Shown here piece by piece: positions 31,916 through 42,044 of a DNA stretch of 64,000 nucleotides. How positions within the stretch are numbered: position 1 is the stretch's first letter; each line of letters starts with the position of its first letter. The notes under the pieces are model-generated. The model was not told the DNA's origin. It worked only from the letters and a program-made list of their open reading frames with translations, and searched no databases. The translations under genes were made by a program, and so were the position numbers. Source of the stretch: Selaginella moellendorffii (Eukaryota > Streptophyta > Lycopodiopsida > Selaginellales > Selaginellaceae); NCBI RefSeq assembly GCF_000143415.4, contig NW_003314343.1, forward strand, positions 36,317 to 100,316. The letters are read 5' to 3'.

Positions 31916-32520
31916 GCAAGTTCCCACGCAGACCCACTGTGTATGCTGTGATCCCCTGTTGCTCATCTTTGACCACTCTACGATACTAACACTGCTTCTA
32001 GTATGCTCAAAACCGGGTGATGTAGTCAGGAACAAACTCGTGAGCACCCTGTCGGAACGAAAAGAGGTCGACAAGTAGCTGATTTGTGGGTTTTTCTTCA
32101 ACGAAGCGTTCTCTGAAGGAAGCAAGTAGTGTCTGGAAGTTTGTTCAGTCCTTTGGGAGGAGAGAATCTGCCCAAGTTGCTGCTTTGCCTTCACAAGACT
32201 GCAAGAAGTCACAGAACATACGATCATCATCGACGATCATGTTTGTGGTGTAATAGTAATCAAAGCAACTGATATGCGATGTTGGAGAGATTGTTCCAAT
32301 ACCTGAGAAGGTCGGCAGATCACTCCCCCTCTGCAGAACATGGAGCTGAGGTCGAGCTAAATGTGGCTGCGCCATAGCTTGTAGATCTAACTCACTGGAA
32401 TCTACCGAGGATGAAGAGGACTCGGCCTGAAATGGGGTAGTGTCGTACTTGAGCTGCCTTTGGATGTTAGAAAGTTTACTCCGTACCTTAGGGCCTTGAG
32501 GTATGGTAAAAGGGTGCCAA
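31916..32520 (-). pseudogene. Retrotransposon gag relic of another family
   Basis: The minus strand encodes DLPTFSGIGTISPTSHISCF, then CEGKAATWADSLLPKD and, after a stop, NFQTLLASFRERFVEEKP and FSFRQGAHEFVPDYITRF. This is the typical layout of the Retrotrans_gag domain. It is interrupted by at least two stops. No linked pol or LTR was recognised. Confidence 0.7.
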
Positions 32521-33812
32521 TTTGTTGTATGTCTAGTTTGTACCAGCATCAAATACCCTAAACACTGCAAATGCCCGGTTAAGGCAATTGGGTTGACAGG
32601 AGTAAGAAGACTGTAGGCGAGTGCTCAAGTTCCTCAAAGTTGCCCCAAAATGCTTGTGATGAAGAGAAATAAGGGTGAAAATGGAAGGAGATGTAGGCCT
32701 CAAGGTCACATAACCGTTGACTCGTAGGGTAACCGGCACAGTAGCCGCTGGAGTAACTGGTAACGAGTAACCGGGTACCCGCAACCTATAACCGGTAATC
32801 CCTGCTTTCACTCCTACTCCTGCGCCTACTCCAACACCAACTCCTATCTCTGCACTTGTTCCTACGCCAACCCTTATTCTTGCTTCCCCAGTTCCTGTTT
32901 CTACTCTTACCTGTTCCTTGAAGATTGCTTTGTTCCCAAGTAACCTCCAACAAAGTTTAGCCCAAAAGAGAAAAATGAGTCCTCTAGTCTTGATCCTTTT
33001 GACTGTTGGTGGGCTCGCAAGAATTTGTGAAGAAGCCGCCTCAATATCCCATGAAATCCACGAAGTGTTAGCCTAGAACGCCAATATTATGGAAAAATAT
33101 GTGCATGTCACAGATGTAGATCGATACTAAGGCGCTGTTGGCATTTTCAGAAATCCTAGGACCATGAGCACCTCTAGAAACAAACGGCAACCAAAACAAA
33201 GCCCAGAGGAGCACAAATTCCTACTACAAAGATGACCCAATCTAGCCAGAGAAGAAAATCCTTTTGCATGCCGTCAATTTGGCCAAATCTAGCGCCAAGA
33301 ATCACCACTTCTCGTAGATCTAGGCTAGATCTACAAGCCCAAGTGCACTACCTTGAGAAATTGGGCTGAGGATCCAGGCAAGAAAGTGAAAACCCTAAAA
33401 TGTTCCTCCGACCGAGCCAAGAAACGTTGTATCTCTTCAAATACTACACGGCTTGATGAGCGCCATACCTTGCTGGAAAGAGGAGCTTCAAATCTATCCA
33501 ACAAGCCTAAGATCAAACAAAACCACTGCAAAACAAACAAGGAATTCCTTCCCAAATTCTGCGGCCAAAAGAAAAAGAGAGAAATGACACCTAAAAAGTG
33601 TTGTGCATCACGCCGGGTTCACCATTTGTTGGGGGAAGGAGGGGCACCTCCCCGAACACTCACTCAAACACGAGAAATGCTTCCATGCTCTATACAAAAA
33701 TGCCCCCCCTTGCCCTTGTGGGGCAAGGGTTTTATAAAGTAAGATAGGGAATATTTTGAGGATCAGAATATTCCCTCTCTTGCTCTCTCACTCTCTCAAT
33801 GGCCACGCCCTA
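32521..33812. other. No recognisable gene; two inverted repeats near the end
   Basis: There is a Pro/Thr-coding repeat-like stretch at about 32805-32920, but otherwise short stop-rich frames. Two hairpins lie close together: CCCTTGCCC/GGGCAAGGG at about 33710-33729 and AGGGAATATT/AATATTCCCT at 33746-33776, with TTTTATAAAG between them. This may be the edge of an unidentified LTR. Confidence 0.45.
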
Positions 33813-35850
33813 ACAGATTGATAGAACATAAAATTGAGCTAGTTGAGGGTGCTAAGGCAGTGGTTCATCCCCCCTATCGTTTGAACGAAAAGGAACTCGA
33901 GAAGCTCAAGCACCAACTAGAAGAGTTGGTGGAAAAAGGGTATGTTAGGTTGAGTAAGTCACTGTATGGTGCACCGGTGTTATTTGTGAAAAAGAAAGAT
34001 GGATCTATACGCATGTGCATAGACTAATAAATATACAAAGAAGAACAAGTACCCGTTACCAAGGATTGAAAACCTGTTTGATAGGTTGGGAAAGGCGAAA
34101 TACTTCTTGAGGATCGACCTAAGGTCAGGATACTACCAGATCAGGGTAGCAGAGGAAGATGTCAAGAAGACAACTTGTCGGACAATGTATAGAAGTTTTA
34201 AGTTTCTAGTGATGCCCTTCGGGCTGTGCAATGCACCAGCATTGATGAACCACATTTTTGTACCCTATTTGGATCACTTCGTAGTCATCTATATTGACGA
34301 CATCCTAATCTATAGCAAGACGCTAGAGGAGCATGCCGAACACTTGACAAAGGTGTTTGAAAAACTAAGGGAACATAAGCTGTATGCTAAAGAGAGAAAA
34401 TGTGACTTTGCTCAACAAGAGGTAAAGTTTGTTGAGCATGTGGTGGGCCAGGACAGGCTCAAAGTGAACCCTGAGAAGGTTCAAGCGATCCAAGAATGGG
34501 AGCGACCATCGAATGTACATAAGTTGAGAGCATTCTTGGGGCTATGCAACTACTACCAAAAGTTTATCAAACACTATTCAAGAGTAACCTTGCCCTTAAC
34601 GGACCAAACGGGTAAAGGGAAGATGGTATGGACAGCGGAATGTGAGTCCACCTCAAAGGGAAGTTAAGGAAGACCCCTGTGTTGGCGTTACCAAATTTTG
34701 GGAAGGACTTTGAGGTAGAAATGGATGCTTCAGACTTTGTGTTGGGCGCAATGTTGAAGCAAGACAACCATCTAGTAGCATTCTTCTCGAAGTAGTTGGA
34801 CAAGGCACAGCAGAAGTGGCCTGCCTACGAGAAGGAATTGTTTGCGGTGGTCAAGGTGCTCAAGGAGTGGAAACACTACCTTAGGAGACACTTCAAGGTT
34901 TACACGGACAATGTGGCAATGAAACACTTCTTGTCACAGCCCGACCTGAGAGGGAAATAGGGTTGGTGGGCCAATGCTTTCGCCGAATTTGATTGTGAGA
35001 TTTTGTACAAGCCTGGGAAGAGCAATATCGTGGCGGATGCTTGGAGTCGAAAAGCAAGCTTGAAGTTGGCAATATCCAGCGCGACAACAATCTTTTGGGA
35101 TGATGTGCGGATAGTATATGAGAATGATGGTCTAGCACAAAAAGTGTTGCTGAGGAACTTAGAGGCGCAGGAAGCTCACTAGAGAGGTGAGCTACCAATG
35201 GAAGAGAAAAAAAACTATGTGGAATGCAATAGACTCATCTATTATAAACAAACAAGGGTATATGTTCCAAAAGGGGAACTAAGGAAGGTAGCCTTAGAAG
35301 AGTGTCATGACAGACCTTTTGCGAGACACGGCAGAGTGCCCAAGACAATAAGCTTACTTTAGAGGAAGTATCACTAGCCAGATATGGCTAAGGATGTTCA
35401 AGATTATGTAAAGACATGTCCAACATGTTACTAGGTCAAAGCTATGACTAAGGCTAATGGGGGTTTGTTACAAAGCATCCCAATTCCAGATCGTCCATGG
35501 AAATGCCTAACGATGGACTTCATCATAGGACTCCCCCCAAGCAAGGGGTTTGATGCGATATTCGTGGTGGTGGACCGATTTTTTAAGATGCCACATTTCA
35601 TACCCACCACAACCGAAGTGGATGTGGCAAAGCTGTTCTTCGAACAAGTGGTTCGAGTACGGGGAAGGCCAGAAAAGATCAGCTCTGATGGAAATAAGAT
35701 CTTCACTAGTAGGTTCTAGAGAACGCTCCTAGAACAGTATCGCACCAAGTTGAAATTCAGCACAGCCTATCACCCCTAGACAGGTATTGGGTATTAAGTC
35801 AAATTGGATGGCACTAACACTTCTTGACAGACGGACAAACGGAAAGGGTG
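33813..35850 (+). pseudogene. Ty3 chromovirus pol, copy 3: RT, RNase H, integrase
   Basis: RT is nearly complete. It has KKKDGSIRMCID, FLRIDLRSGYYQIRV, MPFGLCNAP and the catalytic YIDDILIYSK (about 34290), with a small deletion after MCID. RNase H follows (DASDFVLGAMLKQ, VYTDNVAMKHF), then integrase zinc and core motifs (MDFIIGLPPSKG, VVVDRFFKM). Many in-frame stops (for example near 34667, 34795, 34960, 35180, 35718) make it dead. The 47-bp intron-like insert is at 35784-35830. The element's 5' part (LTR, gag, protease) is missing: RT starts right after an unrelated segment at 33812. Confidence 0.87.
35784..35830 (+). other. Putative 47-bp intron in integrase (copy 3)
   Basis: It runs GTATTGGGTATTAAGTC ... 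CTAACACTTCTTGACAG, and removal places HPxT next to DGQTERVNR in frame. Third independent copy at the same codon boundary. Confidence 0.78.
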
Positions 35851-35950
35851 AATAGGCAGCTGGAGGATTATTTGTGATGCTATATCTTGGGAGACCAGAC
35901 TGATTGGGTGAGCTATTTAGGAGTTGCGGAAATGTGCTATAACAACTCAC

Positions 35951-36428
35951 CACACTCAAGTATCGGGGTGAGTCCATAAGCCACCATACCAATTCGTGCT
36001 TCCATGTCGTAAGGCCCGCCTACCTGCTCAAGGAACTCAGGATCAATTCATTTCTAGAAATACATGTATTTTACCTTTGGGTTAGCTTCTAGCTAATCCC
36101 ACTTGGTAGCCTTAGGTTTTTGGTGTTCAGCCACACCTTCTCCCTAGGTTAGAACTCTACATCCCGGCAATTGTGGTTTGCATACTTGGTTTGCCTTTGT
36201 TGAGCCCGTTCTAAGGAATCCTTCACTAAATTCCAAATATTGAGTCTTTCCACTGTGAATGCCTCTACTGCGTTTAACTCTTTATGATACACGGCCATCC
36301 CGAGTTCTACAGGACCTTCAATAGCTCACCCATTGATGACTTTCTACCGCTTCTGACTTCCTCGAGAGATGGGGAAGATGCACTATGTGTTCCATTTGAA
36401 CTTCCTCAAGCGTACTTTGATAGACTGA
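35951..36428. repeat. Inverted and scrambled integrase C-terminal pieces
   Basis: About 35975-36350 is the minus-strand version of the integrase C-terminal region (same sequence as 4190-4560), including its 52-bp intron-like piece near 36026-36080. A short plus-strand piece at 36350-36430 follows (EMGKMHYVFHLNFLK). This interrupts the plus-strand element. Confidence 0.75.
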
Positions 36429-37205
36429 ATGGGTAAGTCATTTGGGATTGCGGAAATGTGCTATAACAATTCACCACATTCGAGTATTGGGGTGAGTCCA
36501 TGGGAAGTCATCAATGGGCGAGCTATTGAAGGTCTTGTGGAACTCGGCGTGGCCGAGTATCATGGAGAGTTACCTACGGTAGAGGCATTCACAGCGGAGA
36601 GACTTAGCATTTGAAATCTAGTGAGGGATTTTTTGGAACGGGTGCAACAAAGGCAAACCAAGTACGCGAACCAGAAGCGCTGGGATGTAGAGTTCCAACC
36701 TGGGGAGAAGGTGTGGCTGAACACCAAGAACCTGAGGCTACCAAGTGGGATCAGTCGGAACCTAACCCAAAGGTAAAAATGCATGTATTCCTAGAAATGA
36801 ACTGATTTTGAATTCCTTAAGTAGGTTCGCGAGGCCTTACGAGATTGAGGCACGAATCAGTAAAGTGGCTTACCGCCTCCGACTTCCTCAAGAGATGGGG
36901 AAGATGCACCTAGTGTTCCATGTGGACTTACTCAAGCCGTACTTTGAGGATCCGCTTCGCAAGGACCAAGTAAGACCTTTACCTGTGGTTATCCAAGGGG
37001 AAGAGGAATATGAAGTTGAGGCCATCCTCAATGCACACAAGAGCAAGTGACAAGGACGTGAGGTGAGGGAGTTCCATGTGAAGTGGAAAGGATTTCCACA
37101 CTGTGAAATAACATGGGAACCGGAGGAGAACCTAGCGAACGCACGAGATCTAGTGGAGGAATTTCTACAAGGTAGAACTCTATGTACTTATGCAAAGTTC
37201 AATTA
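36429..37205 (+). pseudogene. Ty3 integrase C-terminus and chromodomain, copy 3
   Basis: It resumes the plus-strand order: NNSPHSSIGVSPWEVINGRA, the 52-bp intron-like segment at 36773-36824, RPYEIEARISKVAYRLRLP, HLVFHVDLLKPYFEDPL, then the chromodomain (EEEYEVEAILNAHKSK, stop, FHVKWKGFPHC, WEPEENLANARDLVEEF). Stops at about 36613 and 37048 inactivate it. It ends ...LCTYAKFN at 37205, as in the 6360-6679 fragment. Confidence 0.82.
36773..36824 (+). other. Putative 52-bp intron in integrase C-terminal region (copy 3)
   Basis: It starts GTAAAAATGCATG and ends CCTTAAGTAG, the same length and codon as 4229-4280 of copy 1. The acceptor here is TAG rather than CAG. Confidence 0.65.
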
Positions 37206-37598
37206 AAGTATCAATTTGTGAAGTTGAGCAATGGCATATGTTGGGACTTGAAGGCGCACTGAAGGTAAGCTAATTAGTATGGGTTAACGAGGTCGACCAA
37301 GCGTAGGGAACTACGCCCGACTCCTCGCAGGGATGTCGAACTCTACAGAGGTTGGGTTCGAGTCCCAACTTCCTAATAAAGCAAGGCTAGGTTCAAGTCC
37401 CAACCCCATACTAGGGTGTGTTGAGGTGAGGGGTATAGGGACACCTATATTCCGTTGTCATGGGCTCTTGGCCGGGGAGGCTAACTTAAGCACCCTGCTA
37501 AGTGGGGGGGGGTGCACCCAGAGACATGGTTAACAAGTTGTAGGATTAAAAAGAGATATTCGATGTGGGCATTGAACTTCTTCTATGGGTGGTGGAGT
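37206..37598 (+). other. Chromovirus 3' untranslated region
   Basis: Noncoding sequence between the chromodomain stop and the 3' LTR. It contains two GGTTCGAGTCC-like motifs at about 37346-37400 within repeated GGGTTCGAGTCCCAAC-type units. The same region is found inverted at about 63173-63525. Such motifs resemble a tRNA T-arm (box B), but no box A or cloverleaf was found. Confidence 0.6.
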
Positions 37599-38470
37599 TG
37601 TAAGGAACCAACTCCTTAAGTTGTTGTAGGCTAAAGGATCCCCGAAAGCACGACTGAAATGATAAAGAGTTCATCGGATGGACCGAGTCTGAGATCGAGT
37701 CTAAGACCGACTCTAAGACCGAGTTTAGGGTTTAGGGTTTAGGGACAGAGTCTGGGATCGAGTCCAAGGCCGACTCCGAGACCGAGTTCGAGGCCGAGCT
37801 CAAGACCGAGTTCGAGACAGAGTTCGAGATCCGAGATCACGTTCGAGATCGAGTCCAAGGTCGAGTCCGAGGTCTGGGTGGTGTTGGAGGGGCCACCCTA
37901 GGAAGTGCTCAAGAGCAGCTCCTGCTCCCGGAAGGGAAACCGACTGCAGTGCTCTCGGCTCTTGTGGAGTGGTGCCCCACTTGAGTATCTTATGGCTCAT
38001 TGGTCCTTGCCCTTCCTAGGGGCTTGGGCCTTTCCTTCGAGATGGAAGTGGGGGAGTAGGAGTACCCACACCAGGCCGTTAGGCCACGGTGTTTCCCCCC
38101 GATATCCTGAAGCCAATGCTGCACCCAAGACTTAGGATTTAGAGGGTCCCATGAACAAGTCTTGTTATACCAAGGGATGTTAGGAACCTGGAAGCTTGGT
38201 GTGCTTGGCTACTTGTGCCTGCGGGGAGTGTAGCTGAACCTTAAGTCCAATTTAACCCGGGGAGGGGGATTGGGAGAGATTGGGAATCTGTGGATGGATG
38301 GCTAATGCTCCGTTGCTCATGCAGTGAGTAGCTGAAACCAAGTAGGACTAAGTAGGAGCTGGTACAATAAGCAGAAACCTTGGCAAGGGAACTTAGCTAA
38401 AGCCAAGGTAATGTTAGTTGGATAGACGAGGTAAGCTGGAAAATTGGAAAGGAAAAATTTGTGGCTTACA
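37599..38470 (+). repeat. 3' LTR of chromovirus copy 3 (872 bp)
   Basis: It starts TGTAAGGAACCAACTCC and ends GTGGCTTACA with TGTAAG/CTTACA ends. It contains a shortened GAGTC-type satellite (37680-37870) interrupted at 37722-37744 by three TTTAGGG units. Confidence 0.85.
37722..37744 (+). repeat. Telomere-type repeats inside an LTR satellite
   Basis: Three perfect TTTAGGG units lie within the GAGTC satellite of the LTR; the LTR at 28627-29726 lacks them at the equivalent place. Confidence 0.85.
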
Positions 38471-38865
38471 ATTGTATATAGAGTTGCAACTGGTTCATTG
38501 AGGTTCGATAATCGGCTAATGTTTATCCCATAACTTTGGATTTTATTTCAGTCATAAGTCTTAACAACTTTGTTGGTGGTTTTGTGGGAGCTTCAGATTC
38601 TTGTGGTAGTTTATAATCACATAGCAGAAGCTCTAGGTATTATCATCACCTTTTCATGTTCCAGAGGGAAGGATGGTGTAAGGTTTTTAAATACATGTAT
38701 ATATATACATATATTACCCTAGCTAAGTAATACATTAATTATATTACTATAGCATATAGACTGTTCATTTGGGACTGAATCTGGTCAATTCATTCTTCTA
38801 TATAAGTAGGGTCTAAACCCCAATTAATATACCTATTCCTATATTTTGAGCACTCACATATTCAT
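38471..38865. other. AT-rich spacer left of the large transposon
   Basis: No gene or known repeat seen; contains a TA-rich run (TATATATACATATATTA) at about 38695-38715. Ends at the presumed TTAA target site at 38866. Confidence 0.5.
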
Positions 38866-38869
38866 TTAA

Positions 38870-38893
38870 AAGCTCTATTTCGTTAAAGTGGGA
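38870..38893 (+). repeat. Left terminal inverted repeat of A2
   Basis: Reads AAGCTCTATTTCGTTAAAG then TGGGA; it is followed by the subterminal TCATTATCCCACTT also found in the MITE. Confidence 0.85.
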
Positions 38894-39311
38894 ATTGTCA
38901 TTATCCCACTTGTAAAATAAGGTTTCCAAACCTTTATATAGTGTATAAATATAACAAAATTCAACTGCATTGAGGCACATGCCATTTTATTTTAAACAAG
39001 GAAATGTCTACTCAATCACTTCTCCTCCCCCTGCCACTACTTCACCTCTCTCTTCTCCTTGTCATCGTCGTCCAATTTCTTTCCATTCTTTTAATATTGG
39101 CTCAGTTGCTCCGAGTCTAGGTAGAGCCCAAGTCCCCATTCAATCTTTACTTTCCCCTTATTAATAAAACAACTTCGTAGACTTCCAATAACATGCTGTA
39201 ACACTTCTAGTATAATGCAAATCCTCTCAAAGAATTGTTTTTTAATATTAATACAATGGCATGGAACCCCATGCCATAATAAGTTACATTTTTAAATAAA
39301 TACATGCCATC

Positions 39312-40174
39312 TCAGACTGTTATTTTTTGCCTCCAACGCCTATACAATAATCTTGGAATTTCATCACTTTCCACACTATCAGGATTTAAACCCAATAGTA
39401 ATGCCATCTCTTCTCTAATACGTCCACGCTCATGTTCAGTGGTCGAAAAACCCATCCGGTTGAGCAAATTATAAAGATGCGGATAGTGCTTGGCTAGACA
39501 ATATACATGCCATAAATGATGACTGGTGTCTGTCCGATCAAATGGCTTCTGATATACCATTCCATCTGCCATTTGGTTTATTTCTGCAGCCACCTCCTGG
39601 ATTGGCCGGTTCTCTATCACCATCGCTCCAAGCCGTTTTGCAAGGTCCCCCAGAACATACGGTTTCTTCTCCCTAGTTTCCATACTGCAAGAGATGGGGT
39701 GCACTGCATATGTGTGCGTGTTCACTGCAGTTTTAATCGGCGAGTCATCGATGATGAGGATTTCACTTGACCTAGCAGTCCGGTTCATCACTACAGCCTT
39801 TGGCTTGAGGAAGATGGGCTTGCTACCCCTCACATGGACCATAGTTAAGCAATCCTCCTGCATTAGGAGAAAGTCAAATGATAATATTACTCGGGTCTGA
39901 TCGTGCATCATCTGTAGCAACGTTAATGCATTGTGGCGCATCATGGATGTCCAAACTCCCAATTGCAAATTGAACCCGGCCCTTTGTTTTAAGTGTCGCA
40001 TGGTCATTATTAGATCCCGCAGTTTCTCCCGTGTGATTAATGTGAATCTGTCTCTTTTGACCAACTTGCGACCGCAGGCTTTGGAGGGTGCAGTGACATT
40101 CGAGGACGAGCCACGCTCATGGGAGAAAAGGACACCGTTCAGATCAAAAACCATACAGTACTTTCGCCGTGACT
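39312..40174 (-). CDS. FCP1/NLI-interacting-factor-like HAD phosphatase domain exon
   Basis: This is the last exon of the large minus-strand gene, starting after a TTTCAG acceptor at 40175. It has the HAD signature VFDLNGVLFSH, where the usual second Asp of DxDx(T/V) is Asn, followed by LGVWTSMMRHNAL and the late acidic motif ILIIDDSPIKTAVN. FCP1-type domains dephosphorylate Ser, for example in the RNA polymerase II C-terminal tail. The Asp-to-Asn change in the acid/base position suggests weak or absent phosphatase activity, although plant relatives with DLNG are common in my recollection. An ATG at 40196 lies within the upstream intron and is probably not the start. It ends in TGA at 39312. 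Confidence 0.75.
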
Positions 40175-40221
40175 CTGAAATGAAATGCGTCAGCATAAAA
40201 AATGGTACAAGTCAATTTTAC

Positions 40222-40809
40222 CATCTACAATATTAGCGAATGGTGCTCCCGATGGTCATTCAGAGGGTTTTGGTCGAGGAAACGTGAAGGGCGGAAATAC
40301 TCTCCTCTGCAATGTGGGGTCAATCGCATCCGATGGCGTGTGGGCACATGCCATTTCAGCTGTAGACTCTGGTACAACTGGCTCAACAGTGGCATGGGGT
40401 GGTTCCGATGGCGTGTGATCACACGCCATTTCAGCTGGTGCCTCCGTTGGCAAAGTGGACATGACCGAACAGGCAGCAGGGGCGGTGTAGGGAGGTTCCA
40501 ACGGCGCGTAGTCAGACGATTGGGCACACGTTGAGTCCGTTGGAAATGAGGATACGACCGGCTTGGCGGCTGGGGCAGCCTCATGCGGGTCCAATGGCGC
40601 CTGGTCACCGTCAGTTGGATACGTGGACAAGATTGACTCAGTGGTATGGGCAGCATCAAGTGGAGCGTGGTCAGCTTGCTTGTCGTTGATATGGATAGTA
40701 GCCTCCACCAGCTCTGATGACTCTTGCAGGCAAGTAGAGTCCACTGGCAGATCCATATGCATGTCCAAATATCTCCCTTCGATTGAGATGGTATCCTCCC
40801 TACTGGCTA
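40222..40809 (-). CDS. Exon encoding Pro/Thr/Ala repeat linker with palindromes in frame
   Basis: Low-complexity sequence with a recurring pattern of about 30 residues ending in APLEPP or TPSEPPHA. Two palindromes (40408-40429 and 40333-40354) are translated in frame as MACDHTPSE and MACAHTPSD, so the repeat itself may have spread as palindrome-bearing units. The exon links the acidic region to the FCP1-like exon and contains TGA at 40256. No known domain. Confidence 0.6.
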
Positions 40810-41061
40810 CTAAAAACAAACTCATTAGCACATTGAATCGACTATACTATATTTACTATCAACTGCTATTGGGCGCACTGCTGATTCTGAAGGATTGGAC
40901 ATACGTTTCGACCCTTGCTTGGCACTATCCTTCCTCGACACTAAAGGCTAGAGTTTGTATCTTAATTCAACTAAATAATCTCTACTTACCATTTGCTTTG
41001 CAACCTATATGGATAATGTTAGAAATGGTAAAAGGTTAGGAATGGATGTACTATTATTTAC

Positions 41062-41745
41062 CTGATGGTTTGTCTTGTATGACCTTCCTCCGCTGCTCTT
41101 TGGCCACCTCAGGCTGGCCATCGTCGTCATCATCGTCGTCGTCGTTATTGTGATCGTCACCATTGTGAGGACCATCCAAGTCCTCTTCGTCCTCCTCTTC
41201 TTCGTCCTCCTCTTCTTTGTCCTCCTCTTCGTCCTTCTGCTCTTCCTGCTCATTATCTTTCTCTGGCTCCTCATCCCCCTCCTACATTTCTTCCATAGGC
41301 TGCTCAGGCTGGATGGCTTGTTCTTCCAGGACCATCTTGGGAAAATCATCTGGCTGAGTCTCCATCTCAAAATACAAGACATCCATAGCCTGTTTTAGTG
41401 CGTGACCTAGGACCGTATCCTCACCCGACTGTCTTAACATGGTTTCTGCACGTTCTTGCACCCTTCGAAGACGACGAGATGAGAAAAACGTGGCTCTGAC
41501 TTGAAAAGCATCCCTCATCCATTGTACCTCTCCATTGAGATTGGGGAAGGGGAGTCCGCCATAGGAATCTGAGTCAGGAGGTGGTGACCGCGAGGCATTA
41601 CCTATCATCTTTTCGTTGCCCTTCTTCCTTTTCGAATCAAACGCCTCTGATCCCGACGACTGTCCAACGTGCTTTCGTTTTTTATGACCACTGTCAGTTT
41701 GAGCTTGGCTGGTGCTTGCCTGTTTTGCCTTTGAAGAAGTGTCTC
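41062..41745 (-). CDS. Exon encoding basic nuclear-type region and long acidic tail
   Basis: It begins GDTSSKAKQAST, carries KKRKH and SKRKKGNEK clusters resembling nuclear localisation signals, then a helical part (RRLRRVQERAETMLRQ). After an in-frame TAG at 41282 comes an extreme Glu/Asp run followed by PEVAKEQRRKVIQDKPSG. Acidic tails of this kind are typical of chromatin or histone-binding proteins; that function is only a suggestion. Confidence 0.6.
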
Positions 41746-41794
41746 CTGCAAGGAATGGCATGAGACCACACGCCATTGCAAATATAATTTGTAC
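41746..41794 (-). other. 49-bp intron consisting largely of one palindrome
   Basis: GTACAAATTATATTTGCA, then the palindrome 41755-41776, then TCCTTGCAG. Excision joins RKKG to GDTSS in the only frame that stays open. Confidence 0.75.
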
Positions 41795-41884
41795 CTCCCT
41801 TTTTCCTATTGCTTGTCTGTTTGTCCTTCTTCGACACGCCACCAGTGCGCTTTTCAGTCCTTGTGTCTGAATATTCACAACGAT

Positions 41885-41922
41885 CTATAATCAAAATGGC
41901 GTGAGGCCTCACGTGACCTTAC
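41885..41922 (-). other. 38-bp intron consisting largely of one palindrome
   Basis: GTAAG, then the palindrome (41896-41917) overlapping it, then TTTGATTATAG. Excision keeps the frame between SSQPAQ and DRCEYSD. At 38 bp it is shorter than typical plant introns. Confidence 0.68.
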
Positions 41923-42044
41923 CTTGTGCAGGTTGTGAGCTCGGCCCAACAGTAACTGTTAATGCCGTTTCAGCATCTGGGGGTGGCCACGCTCCTGCAT
42001 ACAGAGCTTGTGAGATAACATTTAAACTTAAAGTGCGTACTCAC

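Noticed and set aside
37320-37400. tRNA gene or tRNA-derived SINE (GGTTCGAGTCC box B match)
   Set aside because: No box A, acceptor stem or cloverleaf could be built; the motif is duplicated within the chromovirus 3' UTR.
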